NCBI GenBank assembly: GCA_037962975.1
Contig: CM075671.1
Span: 39,828,501 to 39,892,500 of the forward strand
Length of the DNA stretch: 64,000 nucleotides
Direction: 5' to 3'
Source: Clitoria ternatea
Taxonomy: Eukaryota; Streptophyta; Magnoliopsida; Fabales; Fabaceae
The position numbers and the translations under genes were made by a program. Positions 20,620 through 32,466 of the stretch are shown here, in pieces (positions within the stretch are counted from its first letter, which is position 1; each line of letters opens with the position of its first letter). The notes under the pieces are model-generated. The model was not told where the DNA came from. It saw only the letters and a program-made list of their open reading frames with translations, and ran no database searches.

Positions 20620-22446
20620 CAACAAATGAAGGATCAAGATCAAACATATATATTTATGGATGAATTAATTATGTTTGATGATGGAAAATTGATGAATTTC
20701 AAAGAAATGTTTAAAGGCATTTAAAGAAGTTCACAACAAGTGCAAATGATCAACAAAGTGCCTAAGGACCAAGAAAACAAAAGACATATGCAAGTACATG
20801 CCAAAAGGATGAAACAAATATGCAAAAATGAAGGAACAGCATGTTGAATCGATTCCTCCTTGTATTGAATCGATTCATACGGTTCAGAATGCTCCAGGAT
20901 GTGCAAAACAAATGGTTGAATCGATTCCCTCCTCCATTGAATCGATTCATGCGAAGCAAATATGGTCAGGATGCATTTTTAAGTTGATTGAATCGATTCA
21001 CACCATATTGAATCGATTCATGCGTTCTCAAAGGGTCCAGGAAGCATTTTTTATTAATTGAATCGATTCATCCTAGTCCAGAATCGATTCACACGATCAA
21101 GTTTGCCCAGTAACATTAGTTTAATTGCTTGAATCGATTCTTGTAGCTGTCAGGGGCCAAAATGCACGCTGGAATCATTTAAAACTTGAAGAGAAATATT
21201 CAGAATTCAAAGGGAGACATTGTGCAACATGGTTGGAAAGTTCAAGGCAATGCTTTACACTTTGTCCCTCTCCACATGCATGTGTCACATTGGAAATGGA
21301 ATTATTTTGAATTAAGACAAACATGCTTCTTGATGCACATGCCATGTTCTTCTTGGAGACATTAAAAGCTTCATTGGAATTGCAATGCCATTTTGAATTG
21401 AGACAAGCATGTTCCAAGTTCAAGCTCCAAGGAATTAAATAATGCAAGGCCATGTGATGGAGGAATTCAAATTTGAATTTGTCATGCCTCATGGAGCCTA
21501 TAAATAGAGAAGAAGTTGAAGGCAAATGACACACCAAGCAATTGAAGCATTTCCATTTGCTTACTTCTTCCTCCTTGCTTCATTCTCTTCTACTCATTCT
21601 CTCTTGTTCTATATTGGCATATTCTCTTAGTGAGTTATTTAAGAGTTAGAGAGAAAATATTTGTGTGAGCTAAATTTGTATATCCTCTCTTTGAGAGTTA
21701 TTTTTGTATGAGCTTTAAGTTGTGTATCCACTCTATTGGAGAGATATCATTGTAACCATCAAACACCAAAATTCCTAGAGATTAAGGTTGGGGTTCAACC
21801 TTGGATATTGAGAGATTGTGAGATTGGGTGGGTTGCCCTTTGCTTGTGAGGATTGGGTTCTTGAGTGTGGGACACTAGGAGACAATTGCTCAAAGCTTGT
21901 AATCTCAAATTCTCAATAGTGGAAATCCTTCAAGTGGGTTGCTTGAAGGCGAGACGTACACCGGGGTGGTGGAACTCGTTATATCGGTTTGCAAATTCTC
22001 TCTTCCCTTAAACTCTTTATTATTGTGGACTTGATTTGCATGCCTAGAATATTTGATGGTTTGGTAATATTAAATCCTTGAAACAAATATCTTAAACATT
22101 GTTGGATTTAATTATTGAGGAAGAAAAATATTGGTGTTAACAAGTTAGTAAACTATCATGCTTAATTAATTTGAGTTGTTGAAATTATACTTATATTGAA
22201 ATTAATTATAGCATGCTAAGAACTTCAAGAATTGCCTAAGTTAATAACTTGCCTTATTTATCAAAATCAATTCTTGAATATTGTACTTTTAACTTAAAGT
22301 ATTTTACTATGAAATGTGCTTCATAATTATCATATCTTTTATCTTGCATCATTTGTGTACTACTAACCGTTTTGAAAGGGATTCCGCGCGAAAATTTGAA
22401 ATACTCAATTCACCCCCCCTCTTGAGTATCGAGGCCTTGGCTAACA
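20620..22446 (+). repeat. 3' LTR of copia element, lacking its first 36 bp
   Basis: This LTR begins at CAACAAATGAAGG, the equivalent of position 14136, and runs to GGCCTTGGCTAACA. The first 36 bp of the LTR (present at 14100-14135 and in the related solo LTR at 7779) are absent. They are replaced by AT-rich sequence after a GGGGAGAGACC purine run. Because both LTRs are copied from one template, this looks like a deletion at the junction after or during insertion. Confidence 0.88.
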
Positions 22447-22451
22447 AGAGT

Positions 22452-24675
22452 AAGTTAGTGGGAAGTGTGTTGAATGAAGTGAAGGCATCATGTGTATGGC
22501 ATAAGGCATGGTGTAATAAAATAATATGGTGTGTTAAAGTCTTAGTCCTAATCTTGCAATTCTGAACATGAATGGGCAAGGAAAATAAGACAATCTTAAT
22601 GAATGGTGTGGCATGTTATAGGGTATGTCATGATACATGGTCATAGGACATGATGTGGTAACATAGCACATATGTCTCCTTATGAGACAAGATATTGGTG
22701 CTTCTTGAAGAAGGGGTTAACCATAAGTGGACACCTAGAAGGGCAGGTGGTAGGCTGGAGTAATGCATGGGAGAAGGAGCTAAGGTGGAGGAGACAAGTG
22801 TGCCTTGAGTGGTGGAAGTTAATTGGCTAAGGTTGCATGGAGAAGCTAATGCGGTCAGCTTTGGGTGTCACTTTGTACAGACCTTTTGGGGCCTTTTTGG
22901 GCCCAATTTGAAAATAACTCAAACATAAACGTTGTAGAACTCTTTGTGCTCTTTAAATCCATATAAATCATAGAAAAATCCATCAAGAATTGAGTATGAT
23001 ATGGCCCAAATACTAAAAGGGTGCACAGCTATGATAGGATTTTTGTCCCTGTCATAGATTAATTTTCTAGGCCAAATGGGTTATTATTTGGGCTTTAAGT
23101 CCTTCATAAATGTTGTGAAAAATTGAGTTAGGAAAAATTTAGTGAATGCCGCATTCAATTTAATGGTCATATGAGAGAGAGATGTGGAAAATATTGCACC
23201 TTGTGCAAGTTGTTACTAGAGAAACATGAATTGGTGTAGTGTTTTAAATTTCGGGATTTATGGAGTGGGAATTTGATTTCTAGCCCTTCATGAAGTTTTT
23301 ATATCTTACTTTCTTATTTAATTTGATATATCATTTGCAATGATCCAAGTTTTGTAGCTTGAGATATTCCTGATTTACGAGAGGATGCTCTAGAAGCTTC
23401 TTGGATCAGCTAGAGCCTTCGAAATAAATTTACCATTAATTCTCCCTTAGGAATTAGATTTCACGCCCTTCATAAAAATTGTAGAGGTCTATGATAAGGA
23501 TCCATAGAAAAAAGAATAGAGTGATTCAAGCACCAAAAGATAGAGATACGTGAATTTTATTGAAGGCTGCCAGCATTGAAACGAAACAGCCAATGGGTCA
23601 TAAAGATTTATTAAGTTGTACCAATATAGAAGGATATAGCTTTTGTTACGGAGATTTTGACACCAAGTTTGTGCAAATTGAAGATCGTATGAGAAAGTTA
23701 TGAATTTTTTCTGAACTATGCATAGAGAAAAACGTCCAAACATTGGAATTTTGAGATGAATATACTTAATCTTCGATTTTGGGGTTGACAGAGTAAGAAT
23801 TGGAGTTCAGGGCTAGAAACGAAGATTGAAGATCTTTTCAAAATGAAGAGATTAAGACCAAAATTCAATTCTAAGATGGTATGCAAAATCTGGGTCCAAA
23901 ACACCAAAGGTATTCAGGTCGAGTTTTAAAGTGATTTCTAAGGAAATCAACTTATTGAAAAACAGGGATGATAGAGTCTGAATCAAGCTTCGGTCCCTTT
24001 AGGAAAAATTTTAAAAACGTTGAAATGAGTCACCAGAGACTGACCGTGCCACCATCGGATATCCCGAGGTATATGAACGGTCAAACTTAGAAGACGCCAA
24101 AGGTTCTGATTAAGCTCATCAGGCCAAGTCAGACACCCTTGATTCTTCGCAGAGAGATTCTAACAGGACTAATATCCCTACTGGATCACTAGTCTTGGTT
24201 CGAACGGTCAGAGTCTGACCTCAGGCTACGTCCCACAGTTCAAATCTGAGGAACCAAGCGATATTTTATTATTAAATATAATTATCAAATAAATGAACAA
24301 TTAAATATATATATATATATAATTTCAAAATAAATCATTAATTATTTATCTATTAAACATTGTTGACAAAAAGTAATTATCGAATAAATATAATTATAAA
24401 TTAATTTGTACCCAAAATAATCGTCGTTACGTATTATTTTTAGTTAACCGCGTTGTCGAATGTTATTTATCATTTTCTTATTTTTGCTCTTCTCACTCAT
24501 TAGATTCTCTCGACATTCTTATATTTTAGGTTAAGCTCCGCTTATCCTTATTGTTCTCATTCTAAACTGTTCGGGGAACAGCCAAAGCCTCGAGCTTCTT
24601 ACCAAAAGCTCAATAGAGTGTCCTCAGGAGTCCTGAGGATCTGGTTTCCTATTCTCAAAAACCAGAGCTGTTATA
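22452..24675 (-). mobile_element. Right part of the long insertion in gag
   Basis: This continues 9815-14099 on the other side of the copia element, and no gene is seen. Its right end reads CCAGAGCTGTTATA followed by the gag sequence GGTGGTGATGATAC. On the minus strand the start is TATAACAGCTCTGG, close to the TGTAACAGCCC and TGTAACATCC starts of other long LTRs here, with G changed to A. It contains short TA-rich runs near 24300 and no convincing open frame. Confidence 0.55.
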
Positions 24676-25620
24676 GGTGGTGATGATACTTGAGCAATTT
24701 GAAGTTTTTCCAATTGTTTGCTCATTGCTTCCATTTATTTTATCAGCAATTTTTGCTGAGCTAAAACTACATCATTCACTCCCAACTCAAGCATACCTGG
24801 CTACCTTGGTGCATTACCTCTTTCATGCTTTGCTTGACGGTCACAAGTTGACATAGACTCCATGATTGATATTGCCTCTTCAACAGTTTTGTTTATTAAA
24901 GAACCACCTGCACATGCATCTAACATCATCTTGAACTGAGGCAATAAACCATGATAAATGATTCTTACCTTTTCAGCATCATCCAAATTATGGTTTGGAC
25001 ATTTCCTAAGAAGAGCTTTGAATCTTTATCATGCTTCACCAAGTGATTCGTCATGATTTTGTGAAAAAGAATGTATGGCTGTCATTGCTTCAAAATATTT
25101 TGAAGGTGAATAAAACCCTTCCAAAAATTTTGTTTCAACATCAGACCAGTTTGCAAAACTACCAAGTGAACAAGATTTAAACCATTCTATAGCTTTCCCA
25201 ATCAAAGAAAAAGGAAATATTCGCATATAAACAGATTCTTCTTGATTGGGTTTGAAACCAATTGTGCTGCATAACTTATAAAAAACAGTTAAATGTTCAT
25301 AAGGTTCCTCATTATTTAAGCCAACAAATTGATTATTTTAAGTAATATTAAGAGTAGCAGGTTTAATCTCTACCGTAGCAATAGGTCCTTGGTACATCCC
25401 TGAAACACGGGGTGGTCCATTTATAGCAACAAACTGTCCCAATGTTCTTCTTCGTTCAGTAGCCATATTAGATTTTTCAAAATTTTCAAAAGAAGATAAA
25501 GTTGAAGAAGAAGTAGTTTGTTTTTTTTAGATTGTAAAGCTTTGAGTCCTTTTACAAACTTCTCGATCTCAGGATCAAAGAACACTTTTCCTACAGAAGA
25601 TCGAGTTTGTATAAACAAAC
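24676..25620 (-). pseudogene. Athila-like gag N-terminal part
   Basis: This is the start of gag in three broken frames on the minus strand. The first piece (25421-25618) has the linker FDPEIEKFVKGL. The second (25029-25226) has MRIFPFSLIGKAIEWFKS and NWSDVETKFLEGFYSPSKYF, the capsid-like retrotransposon gag core. The third (24801-24986) has HGLLPQFKMMLDACAGGSL and KTVEEAISIMESM. The tail QLEKLQIAQVSSPP abuts the insertion 9815-24675. These phrases are typical of Athila-type elements. Stops and frame changes between pieces mean it is not translated as a whole. Confidence 0.9.
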
Positions 25621-25746
25621 TAAATAGAAAAAGTTAGTGTAGTAAATAATTGAAAAAAGTAAATGAATGAATGAATAATTAAAAGTAAAAAGTAAAAAAA
25701 AATTACCACAGTAATGAAAAATTTACTATTTTACTAAAACAATTCA

Positions 25747-25765
25747 ATCCCTGGTGACGGCGCCA
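25747..25765 (-). other. Primer binding site, Asp-tRNA type
   Basis: The minus strand reads TGGCGCCGTCACCAGGGAT, a mutated form of the TGGCGCCGTTGCCGGGGAT site typical of Athila-type elements and complementary to the 3' end of an aspartate tRNA. It lies seven bases inside the LTR end and gives the element's orientation. Confidence 0.85.
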
Positions 25766-25772
25766 GAAAACT

Positions 25773-27301
25773 TGTTTGGCCCTAAAATAATGTTGGGTCT
25801 TTTATTGGCAAGCGTGCCAATTTATCAGTTGAAGTTTTCAAAAAGATATCGTTCTCTCAAGGATTGAATGCTCCAGTAATTCACAGTAACTCTTATTTAC
25901 TATGGTACTATGGTAAAGTTATCAAAACTTATTAACAAAAGAATGATTTATAATCAATTTATACAATATTCACAGAATTTAATGGTTGATTTGTTCATGT
26001 GGTAAAAAGATGATAAATATGAAATCTATCTAAAAAGTTGAGATATAATTCAAAATAGCTCAGATACTTGAGGTAAAAACACAGATTGACAAATTATGTT
26101 GGAATGAGGATCCTCGCACTAAAACATAATGAAATAATTACAAACATACATATTTAATTATCAAGTTCATGTTATTGCAGCTTAAAGTTATTATAACCGA
26201 TCCCTCGTGATATAAATTCTAAATAATTACCGTAAAGTATGATCCCTCAGATGCTTTCTCAGTAAAAACTTGCTTTAAGTTCTCGCCTTAACACAACAAT
26301 AATTACCAACTCTATCCCTAGTAATTGGTACATTAAGGGTACTTCAACTTTTACTTTCATTAAAATAGGTTTAATATGGCATGAATAATCATTCTCCCAT
26401 TTGACATTCACAATAATAAAACAAGTTTCAATACACATGAAAATCATTCTCCCTTTTGATGTTCACACTAATAAAAGATTGAAATACTAACATGGTACTT
26501 GAATCATAAATATACATAGGTTGTAATCACAACACCATATAATAGATTGATTCACCAAATTTTAACATAAATAATTTAGTTACACATGGTAGAAGGGAAA
26601 ACAACACTTACAGAGGTTATGAACAATTGTAACTCTTCACGATACAAAAGCTCACAATACTACACCACACTCTCAAGTATCTAGAACTACTCTAGATTTA
26701 CAAACTCACAAAAGAACACTCAAACTCGAGTGAAAAGAGAGGAAAGAAGCTCTGAATGCAGAATGGGATGCCTTGAATGCTTTGAGAATGACCTATTTAT
26801 AGGGCTGAGGAAAGGTCTTGACGCTACGCGTCCAGCTGACGCTGCACGTCAGGTTCCTGACTCAGCTTCCATTAAACACACGATTAAATTCCATGATTAA
26901 GCAATATTTAATTACATAATGCCCAGACAATGGTTCCACTTGTCTCCCAATTCGGCTTGGAAGCTTGCATGAGTAGATTGGTCATTATTTGGCCTTTTTG
27001 GCTGAGTGCTTGGCCACCTGGAAGTGGAGTCCACGTAGCTTCTAACGCTACACATGGCTGTGACGTGTAGCGTCGGCATCAGAAGTTCTCACGCTACGCG
27101 TCAGCTCTCCAATTCTTCAATTTTCTCATGAATTTCTTTAATTTTTCACTATAAAACTAGAGAAAATTGATCAAGACAGATAATTTCCAATAACTTCTAT
27201 TTATTACAATTAAAACCTAAATTTCTTAAAAATTAAACTAATTTTTATTATTTTTAACATAATTTTATTAAGAAATTTATTTATAAATTTAAGGACTAAC
27301 A
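25773..27301 (-). repeat. 5' LTR of the Athila-like element
   Basis: On the minus strand this 1529-bp LTR starts TGTTAGTCCTTAAATTTATA and ends GGGCCAAACA before the primer site. A TATAAATA lies at 26794-26801. The part beyond it carries GC-rich phrases (GACGCTACGCGTC, then GACGCTGCACGTC) near 26820-27100. The other LTR lies outside the left edge, so the target duplication cannot be checked; the right flank is CATAT. Confidence 0.82.
26794..26801 (-). promoter_or_regulatory. LTR TATA box (TATAAATA, minus strand)
   Basis: The minus strand reads GCCCTATAAATAGGTC, a good plant core promoter about 500 bp inside the LTR start. It would drive the now broken gypsy element. Confidence 0.65.
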
Positions 27302-27889
27302 CATATTACGTCCTACAAATCCATTGAAAAATTGAAAGAATTTAACCAGGTTTTATTTCAAAAGTTTTCTCTTATGTGAATTCAATGTTTTCTCTCTTGG
27401 GCTAATACATTATATTATATACTGTATACTATTTCAAAAAGTATTATATATTACATATTTTATATAAAAAATATATATATGTTATATATTAAATTTATAT
27501 TATGTATTATATATATATTACATATTACATATTATATACAATGTGTATATATATATATATATATTATAGATTTTGTGTTAAGATTATATGTTCTGTATTT
27601 AGATTATATATAGTTACACTAACATTATATGATCTATCATCAATTAATAAGTTAGGTTGAATGTAAGTTAAAGGTTGGTGTAATCTTTAAACCATAATAT
27701 ATAATTAAAAAACATATATATTATATATTGTTATTAAAAAAATGTATATTATGATATAGATATTTTTTTTTACAAACATGTATATTATGAGACATATTTT
27801 TTTACATATTATATATATATGATTTTTTTACTTTATCAAATACGGTTCCATCCTTTCTTACATGTGAATAAATTTTGAAATTATAGAAT
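27302..27889. other. AT-rich spacer with TATATA runs, no gene
   Basis: This sequence between the gypsy LTR and the first Helitron-related coding remnant is rich in TATATTA and TACATATT words (27410-27580, 27700-27830). No open frame of note. It may be the 5' part of the Helitron, but I could not identify a TC 5' terminus. Confidence 0.6.
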
Positions 27890-29080
27890 GGGTATTTGTC
27901 ACGATTGGGATAGTGAAGTAGATTGAGCCTGAGTATAGCTGGTGTTACAGAGGTTGTACCAAGTATGTGTATGGACTTAAGGTTGATAGAGATATGTTCT
28001 ACTACAAAAATTGTAGAACATATTACTCATCTTTTATTATGAGGTATGTAATTGTTGATTATTTTTTGTTTATGGTTTTTTTCTCATATGGTTGTCTTAT
28101 ATATAATGATTAAAAATAACTTTCTTCTTATTTTCTGAAAAGGTATTGTATTCATCTAGAGGTGGAGGATTAATCATATGCTGCATCATTCATTCTATTT
28201 GATATAAAGGTAGCCAACTTCCTGAACATTTTTGCTAAGGATCTTTTCAATGCCTATTCTTCAAGGGTATAGTTTAAGTATTCCCACAGAAGTTTGATTT
28301 ATAAAAAGTTTTATGTTACTTTTTTTCTTTTGTGTATAAAGGGCGGGGATAAAAACATGTAACCTTAGGAGCTGGATGCTTTAAAGGACAAAAGAATCAT
28401 TTTGAAAGTTCAGGTCAACATTTAGACATTCATGGGATTGGTTTCATACATGATTAATGTCATTAAGTTATGCAATGAAGATGGATTGATAAATCAATTT
28501 GAAAAGAAATATAAGGTTTATGAGGTAAATTCAAATTATATTTTGAGTTTTTCATCCTTTATTTTATATATACCACAACTGTAAAAAGCAAACTATTATC
28601 ATACTTTGTTCTTAGATACTTTCAACCTTTTTTCCCTATTGAGAATTCTGAAATACAACTGCCCTAGGAGACTCAACAGATGGTATAAAGGTGTGATGTA
28701 ATTTAGGAATTTATCCTCTTGCTAATCAACTCATTCCTCATTATTTTAAACTTATTATGATTAACTTTAAGACTTGATAACAATTTTTGTTTTCATATTT
28801 TGTTGAACAGGACAACTAAACAGAGTCATCTGATGCAATTGTACCATTGGCAAGTCAATCAACTTCTCTCATGCCCATTGCCATCTACGCTTCCAGTGGC
28901 ATTAAGGTACTCATCCTTACCAAATTAAATACCCAATTTTAGGAGTCCATTTTAAATGTCAAAATCATTTTGTCATTTTTATGGATAGGAGAATCCAAGA
29001 GAGTCCTCATTAGGAAATAAGTCAAATCCTGAATGGAAAATATGATTGAGAATGTTATTGCACCAAGGTAATCTTCTTAA
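27890..29080 (+). pseudogene. RPA70-like OB-fold / zinc-ribbon remnant (Helitron accessory gene)
   Basis: The reading WCYRGCTKCVYG, then VDRDMFYYKNC and, after a probable intron (28041-28142), YCIHLEVED and AASFILFDIKVANFL, matches the C-terminal DNA-binding domain of the replication protein A large subunit. These proteins are commonly carried by plant Helitrons. One expected zinc-ribbon cysteine appears as tyrosine. A further piece near 28370-28530 (LDALKDKRIILKVQVNI, LCNEDGLINQFEKK) continues the fold. Stops (for example after EVED) make it a pseudogene. A free-standing cellular RPA copy is unlikely, because Helitron Rep follows on the same strand. Confidence 0.72.
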
Positions 29081-29839
29081 CCAAATTCAAATAAGGGTTT
29101 ACCACTATTACCATACTGCTTATTATCTTAATTGTCAATATTATGCCCATTAAGACTGGGTTGTAAAATGACCATATAACATATTTGACCAGGTCTATTC
29201 TAAGTGTGACTTTGATTCCTTCATGAATTTGGGAATTAACCTGATTGCCTTCTATAGTATTTTTTTTTGAAAAATAAGAATTAAGTTACTTTTTTAAAAT
29301 ATTTTTCTATTAATTTTCTTTTTTTTATATTGTCCCCTGCATTCCTATTGGATTAGGAACTAAAACAATGGTCACACCTCAAAAGTCAATCGTTGATGAA
29401 AACTAGATTATGGACCATATTAGGAATTCACATGAGAATTTTCAACTTTTGTCCAACAAAGCAAGGAAGATAATCAAGCAGGAGCCCAAGTGATAGATCA
29501 ATCTAAGATTTTTTGTTAGGATTCTAATGCTTTGAACAATTTTGTTTAATTTTCCCTTGAACACAAACTGGGTATTTATGCTTTTACACCAAGTATTATT
29601 GAACAATTTTATGTTTTAATTAGACCTGTTGTTATATTAGGAAAGTATGGCATAGTTTAGTTCAACCAAACATATCAGATTATGTATTTAGAACATTTTA
29701 TGTTTGACAACAGATGGGTACAATCAAATTAATTATCAACAACAATCTCAAGGTATTTATTAGACTTTTCATTTATCTTATGAAATACAAAATCATTTAA
29801 CATGTGTTATATATCAATTTTCAATTACTTTGTTCTCTC

Positions 29840-31030
29840 AGAAACTAGGGACATAGATAACCCTATCTGGCAGTGTCAGTCCTACAAGGCTTTTATGTGG
29901 CTGGGTGAAAGATTGGTGAAATCAAGAAAGCTAAACATACCATTATTCTCTCTTTATTGTATGGAAGGGAAAGTTTGTCTACCATTACTTAAAACAGCTT
30001 CAAAAACTCTTATTGATCTACATTCAAATACTGATGATCAAAGTGTTCATCCTAAAATATATTAGAGCTTTAAATGTTGCGTTTGAATTTACCTCCATGT
30101 TTGGAAAGATTAATCATGGCATTAATAATGGGACTGGCCCTCTAATTTTTGCTCTAAGTGGACAAAAGTTTCACTCTATCGGAAGTCTCTTGCCTGCAGA
30201 TTTAGAGAGGCCAAGGTTTGCACAATTATATATCTATGACATAAACCATTAAGTGAAAATAGAATTAATGTCGTCAAGTACATCTCTATGTTAAAAACAA
30301 TTTAAGTTTCAAAATGTGTCTCCCTTATTATTTATGTTCATATATATATTAACTTTACTCTTCTACAGGTCTGGAAGAAGTTCACATCAACTGGATTTTG
30401 ATATTATCATAAACATTAAGGACATGTTTGATGAATATAACATCCTCACAAAAACTTTCTAATATGCAAGAGACCGTTTCAATAATGAAAATTTAAGTGA
30501 TGTTAGGTTAAAGTTGATCAGGAAAAGGAACACAGACTGAAGGACTTATAACCTTACATCAGTTTTAGAGATTGAAGCTTTGGTGGTAGGTGACATTGAT
30601 GATGCAATTATTGACTGAGATATGATACTTGAAAAAAAAATCTACAGGCCTTCAACGTATAGATCTTCTCTACCCATTGTACCTTAGATTGCACTATCCT
30701 TTACTCTTCCCTTTTAGGGAGGATGGGTTCCGTCCTGATATCCCATGTGATAATTCTTTGCCCCAAAGATTAATACCAAAGCGGTCAAAAATCATAATGA
30801 GGGAATTCTTTGCACATAGAATTCAAGATAGAGAAGGTGATTCTCCAATATTGTTGAAATCTAGATGTTTGTTCCAACAGTTCTTGATGGACACATACAC
30901 CATGGTTGAGTCTGAGAGACTTAAGTACAGTAGATTCAATCAACCAAAATTAAGGGTAGAATAGTATAACAGACTTTGTCGATCATTTTCCCAGGGTCAA
31001 CTTGCTGCAACTACAATAAGGAAGCGTATC
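29840..31030 (+). pseudogene. Helitron protein N-terminal domain
   Basis: The segments, in order, are: IDNPIWQCQSYKAFMWLGER with CMEGKVCLPLLK (29850-30065); FEFTSMFGKINHGINNGTGP with GSLLPADLERPRFAQLYIYD (30080-30240); DMFDEYNILTKTF and NTDRTYNL-like sequence with a stop (30420-30560); and HYPLLFPFREDGFRPDIP with FFAHRIQDREGDSPIL, FQQFLMDTYTMVE and FNQPKLRVE (30660-30960). This is the conserved region upstream of Rep in plant Helitrons. Several stops and a frameshift near 30640 break it. It is cut by the solo LTR at 31031 after RKRIC. Confidence 0.88.
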
Positions 31031-32461
31031 TGTTAAAGAAAAGTCTAATTTGGAAAGAAACAATAAGTCATTACTTGATCAGACCCCAAAGTTGTACGCT
31101 ATTATCAGACCCTAGATTTGCTAATAAAAAACATCAATGATTGGTCAAAAGAAGTCTGCTCTCATGTAATCTAACCTGTTTTTCTAAGTATTTCAAGAGG
31201 TTACAAAGCATAGAGGGAGTTTGTATCAATAAAAGTCTAATCTAATTTTGTTATACCTTAAAAAGTATGATACATACTCAGTCCAGTGTTTTGATGAATA
31301 TTAAGAATCAAACTTTTAGGCATCCTTAATCAAATAGAGAAGAACGTTTCTCCAAAGGCCAAACCTCAACGTTCGTAAATCTATTTTCATGATGCCCTGG
31401 AACTCATTCAATTATCAAGACAAATGTGTTTATCATTAAAAAGATTAAGAAACAAATCAGCAGAGTGGCCAACTTAGTGCTTGAAGATTCCAACACAATT
31501 CTCTGTGCAGAAATACAAAAAACTGATACAAGTCATCATGTGTGTCAGTTCAAGTTCAAAGGATTACAACTTTATCCTCTTCTCTTTGTTCCAATAAAAT
31601 AAAGCAAGAAAATAACTTTATTTGTCAACGATGTATAAGGAACTATTTTTATGCAAGAACAGAAGAACCCAGGTATCAGACTCTTCATACACCTTGATGG
31701 AATAATAAAAGTCTGATACCTCTCAAAGCTCAAAGCTCATAACTCCTTCATGGGATTTCTAACGGTTATATCTCCTTTGAAAAGGAAGCAACGGTTATCA
31801 TTTGCTTCCTATAAATAATCTTCAGAAGATTGATGGAAGAGACAGAGACAAGCAACAAATTTACAAATAGTCATTTTGTAAAGAAATCATTGCCTTCTCT
31901 TTCTTTGCAATCAGTCTTTAAGTCTTTCAAAAAGATAAAGATCTTCTTTGTGTGTTCTGCCTCTAGAAGACCTTGATCTTATGTCTTTTCAACTTAGTGT
32001 ATACTCTCTTCATTGTATATCTTAAAACACAAAGTTCTGTGAGATACTCTCTTTTGCTCTTTCAAACTCATTTTGTAAAGTCTGGTGTGTTACCAGCCTT
32101 AGTTTTTAGTGTGGGAAACATTGTTGGCCTGAAGAGATTTTTGAAAGAATACTTGGGTTATTGAGAAAGGAGTGACTTGTTGAAAGAATACTTGGGTTAA
32201 GCCAAAATTCATTAGAGTCAAGAATACTTGGTGTATTGGTTTGGTGCTGTCATTGTAAAGGAGATTTTACAATAGTGAAAATCCTTCAAGTTTGAAGGGA
32301 CTGGACGTAGCTTGTGTTGGAAGTGAACCATTATAAACCTCTTGTGTTGCTTTCTCCTTCCTATTTTCATAAGTCTAATTATCTATGTTTAATTTGGTTC
32401 TTTCCGCAAAAAGAGTCCGTGACTTATTCAACCCCCTTCTAAGTCAGACTCTGAACCATCA
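31031..32461 (+). mobile_element. Solo LTR (Ty1/copia type) in Helitron coding sequence
   Basis: This 1431-bp block starts TGTTAAAGAAAAGTC, ends CTCTGAACCATCA and is flanked by GTATC at 31026-31030 and 32462-32466. TATAAATA lies at 31810-31817 and a TTCAACCCCCTTCTAAG stretch precedes the 3' end, both typical of copia LTRs in the plus orientation. It contains no internal region. Repeats of GAATACTTGGGTTA lie at about 32147-32232. Removing it restores the Helitron reading RKRIC...ISLSSFTGRPRYI. Confidence 0.9.
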
Positions 32462-32466
32462 GTATC

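Larger units (their letters stand above)
14100..22446 (+). mobile_element. Young gag-only Ty1/copia element (Sirevirus-like)
   Basis: This is an 8347-bp LTR retrotransposon with AGAGT on both sides (14095-14099 and 22447-22451). It has a 5' LTR, an initiator-Met tRNA primer site, one gag frame, about 3.4 kb of noncoding internal DNA with several purine tracts, and a 3' LTR. No protease, integrase, reverse transcriptase or RNase H can be found, so it must have been moved by enzymes from another copy. The LTRs show no difference that I could find over 1827 bp, so the insertion is recent. The gag type (N-terminal gag domain, long coiled coil, single zinc knuckle) and repeated purine tracts resemble the Sirevirus branch. 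It lies inside the long insertion 9815-24675. Confidence 0.92.
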
